Shown piece after piece: positions 33,627 through 43,241 of a DNA stretch of 64,000 nucleotides; positions within the stretch are counted from its first letter, which is position 1, and each line of letters starts with the position of its first letter. A model generated the notes under the pieces. The model made no database searches. It was not told where the DNA came from and worked only from the letters and a program-made list of their open reading frames with translations. The stretch lies in assembly GCA_963798705.1 (NCBI GenBank), contig CAWCTW010000005.1:1550001-1614000 (forward strand), written 5' to 3'. The position numbers and the translations under genes are program-made. This DNA comes from AC-56 sp963798705 (GTDB lineage Bacteria; Actinomycetota; Thermoleophilia; Solirubrobacterales; 70-9).

Positions 33627-33820
33627 CGAAATACATCGCTTTGCCCCATGAAGTGAAGCGCGGCTGGTTTAATAAGGACTCGGTCCACGCTTCAACCTGG
33701 ACCGCGGGGGAACCGCCGACTCGTCCAGAGGGGTAAACCACGAGCGAGCCGGCGCGCCTCCAGCGAGCTTACAGCGCGCCCACCCACGACCTGTGGGAGC
33801 CGGGCGCGAAGAGAACCTTC

Positions 33821-36325
33821 ATGGCCAAGTCACTCGAAGTCGCCGCCAGTGCGGCCGGGGCGATCCAAGAGGATCAGCTGGAGCGCGTGCGCGAGTTCAC
33901 GCGCGAGCCGATCCTGCTCGAGGGTGAGACGCCGGCCGATCTCGCGCCGGGGACCGCCCGCCGGCATGCGGTCGACGCGGCCCTCGCCGAGTTGGACGAG
34001 CGCCTCGAGAACCCGTCACCGCAGTGGCGGCAGCAATATTCGCTGCTGCTGGGGCTCGAGCGGCTGCTGTCGAGCGAGCCCGTTCGGCTCGCCAAGGACA
34101 CGGAGCTGACCGAGCACCAGGTCGACGTCCTCTCCGGCACGCTCGCGGCCCTCACGGCCGAGGTCGAGGACTCCGACCGGGAGAACCGCTCCAACGGCGC
34201 TCGCGCGGGGCGCAGGGCGGGCAACGGAGAGCCGGCCGCAAACGGCGAGCCCGTCGGAAACGGCGTGGTTGAGGAGATCGACGAGGACGAGGTCGTCCCG
34301 GACGAGGAGGAGCCGCTCGACTGGGAGGAGCCCGCGAGCGAGGAGCTTCTCGAGGAGGCCCCCGAGGATCCGGGAGCAAGCCGCCGCTTCTGGTTCGAGC
34401 ACGCGACCGGGTCGGGCAAGACGGTCGCGGCCCTGGGCTTCATCGAGGGCTCGCGCACCGGAGGCGTCCTGATCCTCACCCACCGGCGCAATCTGGTCGA
34501 CCAGTTCATCGGCGAGATCTCCGATCGCGGCTACAAGGACCGCCTCTCGCCGCCGCTTCTGGACGGCGCCGACCATCCGTACGGCCCGGTCACCGTCGAG
34601 ACCTATCAGTGGTTCGTCCGCAACGCGAAGCGCATCTCCGGCGCCTATGCCATCGTCATCTGCGACGAGGCACATACGGCGCTCGGCGAGAAGACCAGCG
34701 CCTGCATCCGGAACTGGCCCGCGCCGATCTTCATCGGCATGACCGCGACGGGAGCCCTGATCGCCCGCCACGTCGCCGACCTCTTCCCCACGCAGACCTC
34801 GCGCTTCGACCTCGCCCAGGCAGCGCGCCGCGGCGTCATCGCCCCCCTCCGCTGCATCCGGATCCCGCCCGGCCCCGGAGTCCGGACGATCGCCAAGGTC
34901 CCGCTCCGCCGCGGCGAGGTGGACCAGGATTTCGACCAGGAAGAGCTGGCGGCCCTCCTCGACCAGGAGCCCTTCAACGTCGCTGTGGCCGACCTCTATC
35001 GCTCGCGCTTCCGGAAGATCCCCGGGGTCGTGTATACGGCCGGTGTCCGCCACGCGAACAACGTCGCGGCGTCGTTCCGGGCGGCCGGGATGAAGGCGCA
35101 GGCGGTCTCCGGGGAAACGCCCAAGCGTGAGCTGGCGGAGATCCTGGCCGCGTTCGAGCGCGGCGAGGTGGATGTCCTGTGCAACGCGATGCTGCTCGCC
35201 GAGGGCTGGAACTCCCCGCGGGCGACCATCTGCATGCACCTCGCTCCCACCGCGTCACGCCGCGTCTACCAGCAGCGGGTGGGCCGCGTCACCCGCCGGG
35301 CACCCGGAAAGGAGGCCGGCATCGTCATCGACTTCGTGCACCCGGCGACCACGAGCGAGGAGACGATCGTCACGCTGCACAGCCTCCTCGACCGGGACGT
35401 GTACCGCGGCGGCGCGATCGTCGTCGGTCCCGTACGCCGCGGGCGCGGGCGCCGCGTCCGGGTCGAGCGCCGCGTCGTTCCCGTATCCGCCGACCCTGAG
35501 CGACGGCTCGCGGTGCTGGAGCGGGAGCTTTGGCGGATCGCGGTGGAGAACCTCAACTACTCCGAGCAGCACGCCTGGGCGGCGCTGGCTGGGGCCCGGG
35601 TCACCACCAACAACTGGCGGCGCGCCAAGGCGATGCTCCAGCACGACCAGGCGAAGGAGCTCAGGCGACGGTTCCTCCTCACGTGCGTCCAGCGAAACCG
35701 CAATCACCAGCTGCGGCTCAAGGCCCTGTCGGAGGTCGCCGCGCTCCGCGACCCGGACGCCTTCGACGACTCGCTCGAGGTCGTGGCGACCTGGCCGCGG
35801 GACGAGCGCCGCGCCGGGGCCAAGGTCCTGCTGCAGGCGCTCGCCGAGCGCCGCATCGGCCGCCGTGACCAGGCCCAGGCGTGGGTCTGGCGCCTCGCGG
35901 CGATCACCAGGGAGCTTCACGAGGAGTACGCGGTTCAGCGCTGGCCCGAGACGAAGCGCCTGCTCGGCCTGTTCGTCAACTCCTCCGGCCGCGCCCATGG
36001 CCGCAACGCCCGCCGGATCGTCCACGCCGCCCGCCAGCAGGACCGCCGTCTGGCGATCTCGCTGCTGGCGGCCGCGGTCGCTCACACCCCGGAGGCCGAG
36101 GAGGTGCTCCGCGGCGCCCGCATGCGAATGGCCCGCAAGCCGTCCGCCGTGGCCCGCGAGCTCCTACGGAACTTCCCGCGCTCCGGGGGCAGGCGCCGCC
36201 GGCGCCGTGGCAAGCGCTCGGGGGGGAACGGCGGGAATGGAGCCCGCAACGGCCGCGAGAGCGCGAAAGGCGGCGGCGGCGAGGGCGGCTCCGAAGGCGC
36301 AGCTCGTGACGGCAACGCCGAGTAG
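33821..36325 (+). CDS. SF2 DEAD/DEAH-type helicase with an acidic insertion and basic C-terminal tail
   Basis: The 834-residue protein has a Q-motif-like region (LTEHQVDVLSGTLAAL, 97-112) and an acidic, Asn/Gly-rich insertion (113-187) containing EEIDEDEVVPDEEEP. Walker A is ATGSGKT (195-201), DEAH is at 282-285, motif III is MTATG (307-311) and motif VI is QQRVGRVTR (near 487). The last 300 residues contain a helical region and a GGRRRRRRGKRSGGNGGNGAR tail that resembles nucleic-acid binding. The Q-motif is normally close to Walker A; here it is about 80 residues away. It may unwind RNA or DNA. ATG 33821 is well placed. It is convergent with birA. Confidence 0.85.
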   Translation: MAKSLEVAASAAGAIQEDQLERVREFTREPILLEGETPADLAPGTARRHAVDAALAELDERLENPSPQWRQQYSLLLGLERLLSSEPVRLAKDTELTEHQVDVLSGTLAALTAEVEDSDRENRSNGARAGRRAGNGEPAANGEPVGNGVVEEIDEDEVVPDEEEPLDWEEPASEELLEEAPEDPGASRRFWFEHATGSGKTVAALGFIEGSRTGGVLILTHRRNLVDQFIGEISDRGYKDRLSPPLLDGADHPYGPVTVETYQWFVRNAKRISGAYAIVICDEAHTALGEKTSACIRNWPAPIFIGMTATGALIARHVADLFPTQTSRFDLAQAARRGVIAPLRCIRIPPGPGVRTIAKVPLRRGEVDQDFDQEELAALLDQEPFNVAVADLYRSRFRKIPGVVYTAGVRHANNVAASFRAAGMKAQAVSGETPKRELAEILAAFERGEVDVLCNAMLLAEGWNSPRATICMHLAPTASRRVYQQRVGRVTRRAPGKEAGIVIDFVHPATTSEETIVTLHSLLDRDVYRGGAIVVGPVRRGRGRRVRVERRVVPVSADPERRLAVLERELWRIAVENLNYSEQHAWAALAGARVTTNNWRRAKAMLQHDQAKELRRRFLLTCVQRNRNHQLRLKALSEVAALRDPDAFDDSLEVVATWPRDERRAGAKVLLQALAERRIGRRDQAQAWVWRLAAITRELHEEYAVQRWPETKRLLGLFVNSSGRAHGRNARRIVHAARQQDRRLAISLLAAAVAHTPEAEEVLRGARMRMARKPSAVARELLRNFPRSGGRRRRRRGKRSGGNGGNGARNGRESAKGGGGEGGSEGAARDGNAE

Positions 36326-36334
36326 ATGACCGAC

Positions 36335-36371
36335 TGAAGGGTCGACCCGCTCCCAGCGGGTGAATCCTTCA
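36335..36371. terminator. Bidirectional terminator-like inverted repeat
   Basis: Outer arms TGAAGG/CCTTCA and inner arms CCCGCT/AGCGGG form a two-part hairpin between the helicase stop and the stop of birA (convergent). The repeat overlaps the birA stop codon. Confidence 0.55.
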
Positions 36372-37108
36372 CTCGCCGCCGATTCGCAGAGTCACCTCGC
36401 CCGAGCCCAGGCTCAACCGCTCTCCCTCGGCGCTCGTCACGACCAGGTTGCCGCGATCGTCGATCCCGTCGGCGACGCCCGCGCCTGCGTCTCCCTCGCC
36501 GCCGGCGCCGGTCCACCGGATCTCCTGTCCCTTCAGGGCATCCCGCTGCTCAAACTCCCCCACCACTCGTCGCGGGTCGGCCTCCACCCACTCGCCGAGC
36601 CGCCGACAGACGGCCTCGAGTGCAGCCTCGGTACTCACCCCATGCCCGACCGACGTCGCCGGGTGGCGAAGGTCGGGGGGAACTCGTCGCGCTCGACCCC
36701 GACGTTGAGCCCCACGCCGATGACCGCCCACGAGGGCGGCTGGGCCTCGATCAGGACTCCCGCCAGCTTGCGCCCATCGCTCCAGACGTCGTTCGGCCAC
36801 TTGACCCGGCACTCGAGCGGCGCCACCGATTCCACCGCCTCGCAGACGGCCAGCGGGACGGCGAGCGGGAGCAGGGCATGCTCGGCCCGCAGCGGGCTGA
36901 GGATCGCCGAGCACAGCAGCGCTTTCCCGGCGGGCGCCGACCATTGGCGGCCGCGGCGGCCCCTCCCGGCGGTCTGCTCGCCGGCCGTCACGACCGTGCC
37001 GCTCGGTGCCCCCGCGATCGCGAGCTCGCGAGCCTGCTCGTTGGTGGAGTCGATCAGTCGGAAGTGCCTCCTCGGTGCCCCGAAGGGCTGTCCCGCCTGC
37101 GGTGGCAC
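36369..37108 (-). pseudogene. birA: Biotin-protein ligase BirA, frameshift in a run of six C
   Basis: BirA attaches biotin to carboxylase subunits. The first part (37108 to about 36680) has FRLIDSTNEQARELA, the biotin loop TAGRGRRGRQW and WPNDVWSDGRKLAGVLIEAQ. The conserved part then stops inside EFPP; a one-base shift at 36675-36680 gives DLRHPATSVGHG and continues to an SH3-like C-terminus ending at 36369. The intact protein would be about 245 residues. There is no N-terminal DNA-binding domain, as in class I BirA. Its GTG overlaps the upstream gene's stop by one base. Confidence 0.85.
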
Positions 37109-37923
37109 TACTCCGCCGGGCTCAGGACGACCTCGTCTCCGGCACCCAGCCCGAGGTGCTCGGCGGCGTCGCCGCGGTTGACGGCGAGCTCGAGGCTGCC
37201 GTAGGAATTCTCGTAGATGATCAATCCCCCGTCGGGCACGTCCGCGAACGTGAGCGCGAACACGGCCGGGTGGGCGGTGCCGCCCGCCTCGATTGTGAGC
37301 GGTCGCCCGAGCCGCAATCCCGTATCCGGCAGGTGGCGATCCGCCAGATCGAGGGCCGCGTTGCCGAACCCGTCCGTCGAGACCACGTGGGCGACGACGC
37401 GGTCGGCCTCGATCACCGGCTCCGGCGCCGCGATCCGGGCCAGCGACTCGGCGTCGATCTCCTCACCGGACTCCGCGAGCGAGGCTCCACGCGCCAAATG
37501 GGCGGCCACCGGCGCGAAGACGTCGCGGCCGTGGAAGGTCGCCGAGATCGGCTCGAGCCGGAGTGGGGAGAGCGAGACGTCGACGGCCTGGACGGGCCCG
37601 CCCAGGCGATCGGCCGCCGGCCACAGCAGGCCGTTGTCGGGGCCGACCAGGATCCGATCCTCCGTCGCCGTGCGCACCGCGACCGCGCGTCGCGGCGAGC
37701 CCACGCCGGGATCGACCACGGCGAGGTGGATCCCGGCGGGCGAGTAGGGAAGCGCGTGGGCGAGCACGGCCGCCCCCCGGTCGACCGCGTGGCGCTCGAT
37801 CCCGTGCGTGAGGTCGATGACGGTCGCACCCGGTGCGATCCGCGCGATCACGGCGCGGCAGATGCCCGCGAACTCGTCCCGATAGCCGTAGTCGGACAGG
37901 AAGGTGATCGGCCGTGGGGGCAC
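37108..37923 (-). CDS. S-adenosyl-L-methionine hydrolase (adenosine-forming), DUF62
   Basis: The 271-residue protein has the DUF62 motifs in order: FLSDYGYRDEFAGI, VVDPGVGSPRRAV, VGPDNGLLWPA, FHGRDVFAPVAAHL, and DGFGNAALDLADR. These enzymes use water or another nucleophile to split SAM into adenosine and methionine; family members include chlorinases and fluorinases. The fluorinase-type insertion is not visible, so hydrolysis is likeliest. The stop overlaps the birA start (TAGTG). Confidence 0.9.
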   Translation of the reverse strand: MPPRPITFLSDYGYRDEFAGICRAVIARIAPGATVIDLTHGIERHAVDRGAAVLAHALPYSPAGIHLAVVDPGVGSPRRAVAVRTATEDRILVGPDNGLLWPAADRLGGPVQAVDVSLSPLRLEPISATFHGRDVFAPVAAHLARGASLAESGEEIDAESLARIAAPEPVIEADRVVAHVVSTDGFGNAALDLADRHLPDTGLRLGRPLTIEAGGTAHPAVFALTFADVPDGGLIIYENSYGSLELAVNRGDAAEHLGLGAGDEVVLSPAE

Positions 37924-37962
37924 GACCTCAAAGCTATTCGAGGGCCGGCCCCGGCGGGGGCG

Positions 37963-39081
37963 TCAGTCAACCGGGGCCGGGCGGCCGATGTGGAAGCCCT
38001 GCGCGTAGTCGACGCCGAGCTCGGTCACCAGCTCGAGGGTCGCCGCGTCCTCGATCCCCTCCGCCACCGTGAGCACGTCGAGCTCCCGGGCGATTGCGAC
38101 GATGCCGCGCACCATCGCCTGGTCGTCGTGGCTGGAGGCGACGTCGCGGACGAAGCTGGTGTCGATCTTGAGGTAGCGGACCGGCAGCACGCGCAGGTGC
38201 GTCAGCGAGCCGAATCCGGTCCCGAAGTCGTCCAGTGCGAACTGGCAGCCCAGCCGCGTGAGTCGCTCCGCGAAGTCGACCGCGACGTCGAGCCGCTCGA
38301 GGGCGGCGGTCTCGGTGATCTCGAAGACGAGGTTGGAGGGGTTGACCCCGGCCCGATCGATCCAATGCTCGAGCCTGGCGGTGAACTCCTCGTCCCCGAT
38401 CGAGACGGCCGAGAGGTTGACCTCCGCGCGCCGCCGCCGCCGCGAGAGAGCTACGGCGTGCGCGGCCATCCAGCGGTCGACGAGGCCGATCAGCCCGCAT
38501 CGTTCCGCGTCGGGGAGGAACTCCGCCGGCGCGAGCACGTTGCCGGACCCGTTGGCGCCCCGCATCCGGACCAAGAGCTCCTCCTGGACGATCCGCCCGC
38601 GCCGGTGGTCGAGGATCGGCTGGCTGTAGGCGAGCAGGTGCTCGTCGGTCAGCACCCCGCGCAGGCGCGTCTCGGTCTCCTTCTCGTCGGTGACGTCGAA
38701 GGCCACCGCGAACCAGGTCTCCCCATCCGCACGGGCGCTCCAGCGCAGCCAGCGCCAGCCGCCGCCACGAGCCCGGTACCGATTCTCGAAGTTGACGACC
38801 TGGTAGTCGGCCCGGGTCACCTTCGACATCTCCGCCGCGGTCCGATCGCGGTCCGCGGGGTGGATGAAGTCCGCCGCCGGACGTGACATCAGCTCCTCGC
38901 GGGTCCAGCCGAGGACCCGCTCCCAGCCGCTGTTCATCGTCGTGAAATACCCGGCGGAGTTGACCGTGCAGATCAGATCCCGCTCAATGTGGAAGCCGAA
39001 ACCGCCGGCTCGAGCATCCATACCAAATTTGTTACCGGCCACTTGCTCCTCTGACGCTCCGAGCCCGACTGCGGACTCCAC
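37963..39081 (-). CDS. PAS-EAL cyclic-di-GMP phosphodiesterase
   Basis: The protein has an N-terminal PAS domain (residues 30-135) and a C-terminal EAL domain. The EAL catalytic set is present: EELLVRM, NLSAVSIG, FEITETAA, ALDDFGTGFGS, KIDTSFV, AEGIED and AQGFHIGRPAP. It should therefore hydrolyse c-di-GMP. No GGDEF domain is attached and there is no membrane segment. The start may be ATG 39021 (MDARAGGFGFH) instead of 39081. No other c-di-GMP gene is in the window. Confidence 0.88.
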   Translation of the reverse strand: MESAVGLGASEEQVAGNKFGMDARAGGFGFHIERDLICTVNSAGYFTTMNSGWERVLGWTREELMSRPAADFIHPADRDRTAAEMSKVTRADYQVVNFENRYRARGGGWRWLRWSARADGETWFAVAFDVTDEKETETRLRGVLTDEHLLAYSQPILDHRRGRIVQEELLVRMRGANGSGNVLAPAEFLPDAERCGLIGLVDRWMAAHAVALSRRRRRAEVNLSAVSIGDEEFTARLEHWIDRAGVNPSNLVFEITETAALERLDVAVDFAERLTRLGCQFALDDFGTGFGSLTHLRVLPVRYLKIDTSFVRDVASSHDDQAMVRGIVAIARELDVLTVAEGIEDAATLELVTELGVDYAQGFHIGRPAPVD

Positions 39082-39118
39082 GGTCTTCCACCAGGCTAGG
39101 GAGGCGGTGCGCCCGCTG

Positions 39119-40642
39119 TCAACCGCGAACCGTCCTGGCGGCGGCGTCGAGCAGGAGCGCCTCGACCAATCCTTCCGGATCGTGCCGCTCGGCCTCGACG
39201 TCGACGTCCAGCCCGACCTCGCGCGCCGCCTCGCTGGTCACCGGGCCGATCGAGGCCACACGCGCCCGCTCAGGTAGGCGATCCCCAACGGCCGCCACGA
39301 AGTTCCGCACCGTGGACGACGAGGTGAAGGTGACGTAGTCGGCCGACTCGGCGGCCTCGACAGCCGCCGGCGCAGGCTGCTCCGGAACCGTCTCATAGAG
39401 GGCCACGACGTCGACCTTCGCCCCCCGGTCGCGAAGCGCGTCGGGCAGGACGTCCCGGGCCTCGGCCGCCCGGGCGACGAGCACGGGGCGCCCGTTGACG
39501 TCGACGGCAGCGAGCGAGTCGGCCAGCGCCTCGGCGATCGAGCGCTCGGGAACCACGTCCGCGCGGATGCCGTGCTCGGCGAGCGCCGCCGCCGTCCCCG
39601 GTCCGATCGCTGCCACCGTGGCGCTTGCGAGCGCCCTGGCGTCGAGCCCGCCGGCGAGGAGCGCCTCGAACAGGAGCCGCGCGCCATTCGGGCTCGTCAG
39701 GCAGATCAGCGCGTAGGAGTGGATGGACGCGATCGCGTCGCCCACCTCGGCCGAGTCGATCCGCGAGACGACGCGGATCGCCGGAAGCTCGACGACGTCC
39801 GCGCCCAGTCCCGCGAGCGTCGCCGCCAGGCCGCTCGCCTGCGCGCGCGCCCGCGTCACCACCACGCGCAGGCCGAAGAGCGGCCGGCTCTCGACCCACG
39901 CGATCGCCTCGCGCCGCGCGGCAACGGCCCCGGTGAGGACGATCGCGGGCGGAGCGAGACCGGCCCGAGCCACCGCGTCCGGCAGCTCGCCCAGGGTCAC
40001 GGCCACCGTGCGCTGCGCCGGCGTCGTGCCTCGCTCGACCGCGGCCGCGGGCTCGTCCGCGCTGCGGCCGGCGGCCACCAGCCGCCCGGCGACGTCCGAC
40101 AGCCGCTTCACGCCCATGTAGAGCACGAGCGTGCCCGGAAATCGGGCCAATGCGTCCCAGTCGATCGCCGAGCCGTCCTTGGAGGGGTCCTCGTGCCCGG
40201 CCACGAAGGCCACGGCGGAGGCGTCGTCGCGATGAGTGAGCGGGATCCCCGCGTAGGCCGGGGCGGCCACTCCCGCGGTGACACCCGGCACCACCTCGAA
40301 CGGGATGCCCGCCGCCGCAAGGGCCTCGGCCTCCTCGCCGCCGCGGCCGAAGACGAACGGATCGCCTCCCTTCAGCCGCACCACGCTGCGCCCGGCGCGC
40401 GCGCGATCGACCATCAGCCGCTCGATGTCGTCCTGCGCCAGCTCGGGCTCGGAAGGCCGCTTGCCCACGTACACCAGCTCGGCGTCGTCTCGGGCGCCGC
40501 CCAGGGCGGCGGCGGGGATCAGGCGATCGTGCAGGACCACGTCCGCGCTCCCGACGAGCTCGGCGCCGCGTAGCGTCATGAGCCCGGGATCGCCCGGCCC
40601 GGCGCCCACGAGATAGACGGTCCCCGGTCGCGCGGACGGCAT
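39119..40642 (-). CDS. cobA/hemD: Fused uroporphyrinogen-III C-methyltransferase / uroporphyrinogen-III synthase
   Basis: The first 240 residues are a SUMT (CobA): VYLVGAGPGDPGLMTLRG, VRLKGGDPFVFGRGGEE, GIPLTHRD and a TAPAI-like end. The second half is a HemD domain (RVVVTRARAQASGLA, AAIGPGTAAALAEHGI, FTSSSTVRNFV). HemD closes hydroxymethylbilane to uroporphyrinogen III, and CobA methylates that at C2 and C7 to precorrin-2. Such fusions occur in Gram-positive bacteria. ATG 40642 overlaps the hemC stop by one base (TGATG). It is last in the ccm-hem run. Confidence 0.93.
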   Translation of the reverse strand: MPSARPGTVYLVGAGPGDPGLMTLRGAELVGSADVVLHDRLIPAAALGGARDDAELVYVGKRPSEPELAQDDIERLMVDRARAGRSVVRLKGGDPFVFGRGGEEAEALAAAGIPFEVVPGVTAGVAAPAYAGIPLTHRDDASAVAFVAGHEDPSKDGSAIDWDALARFPGTLVLYMGVKRLSDVAGRLVAAGRSADEPAAAVERGTTPAQRTVAVTLGELPDAVARAGLAPPAIVLTGAVAARREAIAWVESRPLFGLRVVVTRARAQASGLAATLAGLGADVVELPAIRVVSRIDSAEVGDAIASIHSYALICLTSPNGARLLFEALLAGGLDARALASATVAAIGPGTAAALAEHGIRADVVPERSIAEALADSLAAVDVNGRPVLVARAAEARDVLPDALRDRGAKVDVVALYETVPEQPAPAAVEAAESADYVTFTSSSTVRNFVAAVGDRLPERARVASIGPVTSEAAREVGLDVDVEAERHDPEGLVEALLLDAAARTVRG

Positions 40643-41520
40643 CAGACGGATCCCTCCTCGGCGCGGCGCAGGATGTCCCGGGCTCCCGCGGCGACCATGC
40701 GATCCGCGAGGGCGGCGCCCAGGGCGGCGGGCTGCTCGGCGTCGCCCGAAACCCGGTCGCGCACCCACTCTGAGCCGTCCGGAAGCCCGGCGTACCCGTG
40801 GAGCACGATCTCGCCGCCGTCGACGCGGGCGCAGACCCCCACCGGGGTCTGGCACGTCGCGTCGAGCCCGGCGAGGGACGCGCGCTCGGCGGTCAGCTCG
40901 ACGAGCGCGTCGTGGTCGGAGATTCCCGCGGCCCGCGCGGCCCATCCGTCGTCGGGGCGCCTGGCCTCGAGCGCCAGCGAGCCCTGTCCGGGTGCCGGCG
41001 TGAGCTCCTCGATGCCGAACCGGAAGGCGATCTCGGCCTCCCGCTCCAGCCTGAGCAGCCCGGCGGCGGCGAGCACGATCCCGTCGTAACCGCCCTCGGC
41101 GAGCTTCCCAAGCCGCGTGTCGACGTTCCCGCGCAGCTCGACCACATCCAGGTCCTCCCGCATGGCGAGGAGCTGCGAGCGCCGCCTGAGGCTCGACGTA
41201 CCGATTCGCGAGCCGGGCGCCACCTCGTCGAGCGACGACGCGTTCCCGACGTAGGCGTCGCGAGGGTCCTCGCGCCCGGGCACCCCCACGAGACGGACCT
41301 GGTCGGGTCGCCGGCTGGGCAGATCCTTGGCGGAGTGAACGCCCAGGTCGACCTCCCCGGCGAGGAGGGCGCCGTCCACGCCGCGGACGAACCGCTCCTT
41401 GTCGCCGGGCTCGGAATCCGTGGAGCTGACCGCGACGACCTCGGCGCCCCCCAGCGCATCGGCGACCGACTGTGCCTGAGCCAGGGCGAGGCTGCTTCCT
41501 CGCGTGCCGAGCCTGACCAC
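40642..41520 (-). CDS. hemC: Hydroxymethylbilane synthase
   Basis: HemC joins four porphobilinogens into hydroxymethylbilane. The product starts VVRLGTRGSSLALAQAQ and carries DLGVHSAKDLPS with the catalytic Asp and DATCQTPVG with the Cys that holds the dipyrromethane cofactor. At 292 residues it is normal. GTG 41520 fits the conserved N-terminus; the frame is open further upstream into the hemA end. Order hemA-hemC-cobA/hemD on one strand. Confidence 0.95.
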   Translation of the reverse strand: MVRLGTRGSSLALAQAQSVADALGGAEVVAVSSTDSEPGDKERFVRGVDGALLAGEVDLGVHSAKDLPSRRPDQVRLVGVPGREDPRDAYVGNASSLDEVAPGSRIGTSSLRRRSQLLAMREDLDVVELRGNVDTRLGKLAEGGYDGIVLAAAGLLRLEREAEIAFRFGIEELTPAPGQGSLALEARRPDDGWAARAAGISDHDALVELTAERASLAGLDATCQTPVGVCARVDGGEIVLHGYAGLPDGSEWVRDRVSGDAEQPAALGAALADRMVAAGARDILRRAEEGSV

Positions 41521-41531
41521 CCGGGCGTCCG

Positions 41532-42875
41532 TCAACTGGCCGATCGGCCGCGTCGCGCGTCGCGCAGCGGCCGAACCTCCGCATCCGCGCCCCGAGCCGG
41601 GGCACTCCCGGGATCGAGTCCGAACAGCTCGCGAAGCGCGTTGACGAAGAGGTACGCGTCCTCCTCGCCGGAGGCGCGCTTGAGTCGCAGGGTCGGCTCG
41701 TGGAGGAGCCTGCTCGCGATCGCGCGGGCCAGCGCCTGCACGCGCTCGCGGTCGGCTTCGCTCAAGGACTCCCACCGCTGCTCGTTCTCCGCGAGCACGC
41801 TCGCCGTGATCTCGTCCGCGCGCGCCCGCAGCGCCGCGATGGTGGGCACCACGTCCTGGGAGGCGAGCCAGCGCTCGTAGCTCGCGAGCTCCGCTCGCAG
41901 GATGCTCTCCGCGCGGCGGCCCTCGGCCTCGCGGCCTGACGCGTTTCGCTCGACCAGCGTCTGCAGGTCGTCCATGTCGAAGAGGCCCACCCCCTCCAGG
42001 TCGCGGCAGTCCGGATGCACGTCCCGGGGAACTGCGAGATCGATCAACAGGAGCTGGCGGCCGTTCCGAATGGCCATGACCTCGCCGAGCGCCTCGCGCT
42101 CGATGACGTGGTGCGGCGAGCCCGTCGAGGCGACCACGATGTCGGCCCTGGCCATCTGCTCGGGAAGGTCCTCAAACCGGATCGCTCGCCCACCGAAGCG
42201 CTGCGCGAGCCCGATCGCCCTGTCGTAGCGGCGGTTGGCGATGAACGCCGGCTCCACGCCCCGCGCGGCCAGGGCTCGGGCGGTCAGCTCGGCCGTCTCG
42301 CCGGCGCCCACCACCAGCACAAGGCTGCTGGACAGGTCGCCCAGCGACCGCCGGGCGAGCTCGACAGCCACCGAGGGAACCGAGACGCCACGCTCGGTGA
42401 TCCCCGTCTGCGACCGCGCTCGCTTGCCCGCCGCGAGCGCGCCCCGAAACAGGCGGTTGAGGATCGGTCCGGTCGCCCCCTCCACGAGGGCCAGCTCATA
42501 GGCGCGCTTCACCTGGCCCTGGACCTCGGCCTCCCCGACGATCATCGAGTCGAGCCCGGCGGTGACCCGGAACAGGTGCAGCGCCGCGTCCACGGCGCGC
42601 AGCGAGTACAGGTGGCCGACCAGCTCGGTCGGACGCGTACCGGCCTCCCGCGCCAGGATTCCCAGGGCGAGCGCCTCCGCCCCGACCGGGTCCGGAGCCG
42701 ACAGATAGAGCTCGGTGCGGTTGCAGGTCGAGATCGCGGCGACCTCCTGGACCTCGGAAGCCTCGACCAACTCGCGCAGGACGCCCGCCGCGCGGCCCTC
42801 GGTCAGCGCTACGCGCTCCCGCAGCCCTAGCGGGGCCGTCTTGTGCGAGATGCCCAGGGCGAGCAGCTCAGCCAC
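41532..42875 (-). CDS. hemA: Glutamyl-tRNA reductase
   Basis: HemA reduces glutamyl-tRNA to glutamate-1-semialdehyde, the first committed C5 step. The protein starts MAELLALGISHKTAPLGLRE, has the catalytic Cys in ISTCNRTELYLS, the central NADPH-binding segment VLVVGAGETAELTARAL, and a C-terminal dimerisation helix rich in Arg/Glu. It is 447 residues, normal. The stop is 12 bases before the hemC start. Upstream of its start, 42876-42919, there is no clear promoter, which fits cotranscription with ccm genes. Confidence 0.95.
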   Translation of the reverse strand: MAELLALGISHKTAPLGLRERVALTEGRAAGVLRELVEASEVQEVAAISTCNRTELYLSAPDPVGAEALALGILAREAGTRPTELVGHLYSLRAVDAALHLFRVTAGLDSMIVGEAEVQGQVKRAYELALVEGATGPILNRLFRGALAAGKRARSQTGITERGVSVPSVAVELARRSLGDLSSSLVLVVGAGETAELTARALAARGVEPAFIANRRYDRAIGLAQRFGGRAIRFEDLPEQMARADIVVASTGSPHHVIEREALGEVMAIRNGRQLLLIDLAVPRDVHPDCRDLEGVGLFDMDDLQTLVERNASGREAEGRRAESILRAELASYERWLASQDVVPTIAALRARADEITASVLAENEQRWESLSEADRERVQALARAIASRLLHEPTLRLKRASGEEDAYLFVNALRELFGLDPGSAPARGADAEVRPLRDARRGRSAS

Positions 42876-42919
42876 GGGGCGCCTCCATGAGACCGACTCC
42901 TTCCGGCCGCTCCGCCACC

Positions 42920-43241
42920 GCGTCCGCGCCGGGAGGGCTCACACCAGTTCCTCCCGGCTGCTCTGCTCTCGCTCGAACACATTGCCCTCGGCTCCGCCTC
43001 GGACATTTCTTGCTGCTTCCGCGTCCGCGCCGGGAGGGCTCACACCAGTTCCTCCCGGCTGCTCTGCTCTCGCTCGAACATATTGCCCTCGGCTCCGCCT
43101 CGGACATTTCTTGCTGCTTCCGCGTCCGCGCCGGGAGGGCTCACACCAGTTCCTCCCGGCTGCTCTGCTCTCGCTCGAACACATTGCCCTCGGCTCCGCC
43201 TCGGACATTTCTTGCTGCTTCCGCGTCCGCGCCGGGAGGGT
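42920..43241. repeat. 101-bp tandem repeat tract (three copies plus a 19-bp partial)
   Basis: Full copies start at 42920, 43021 and 43122 and the tract ends with the partial copy at 43223-43241. Copies are nearly identical; one difference is CATATT for CACATT in copy two. On the minus strand each copy encodes the CcmD C-terminal peptide (RNVRGGAEGNVFEREQSSRE) ending at a TGA, so the tract repeats the end of ccmD plus its stop. No T-tract or spacer structure is seen. Confidence 0.92.

Noticed and set aside
42920..43241. 101-bp repeats as a CRISPR array or as separate small genes.
   Set aside because: No spacers occur. The alternative frames over the tract encode only repeated peptide and lack their own promoter or ribosome site.
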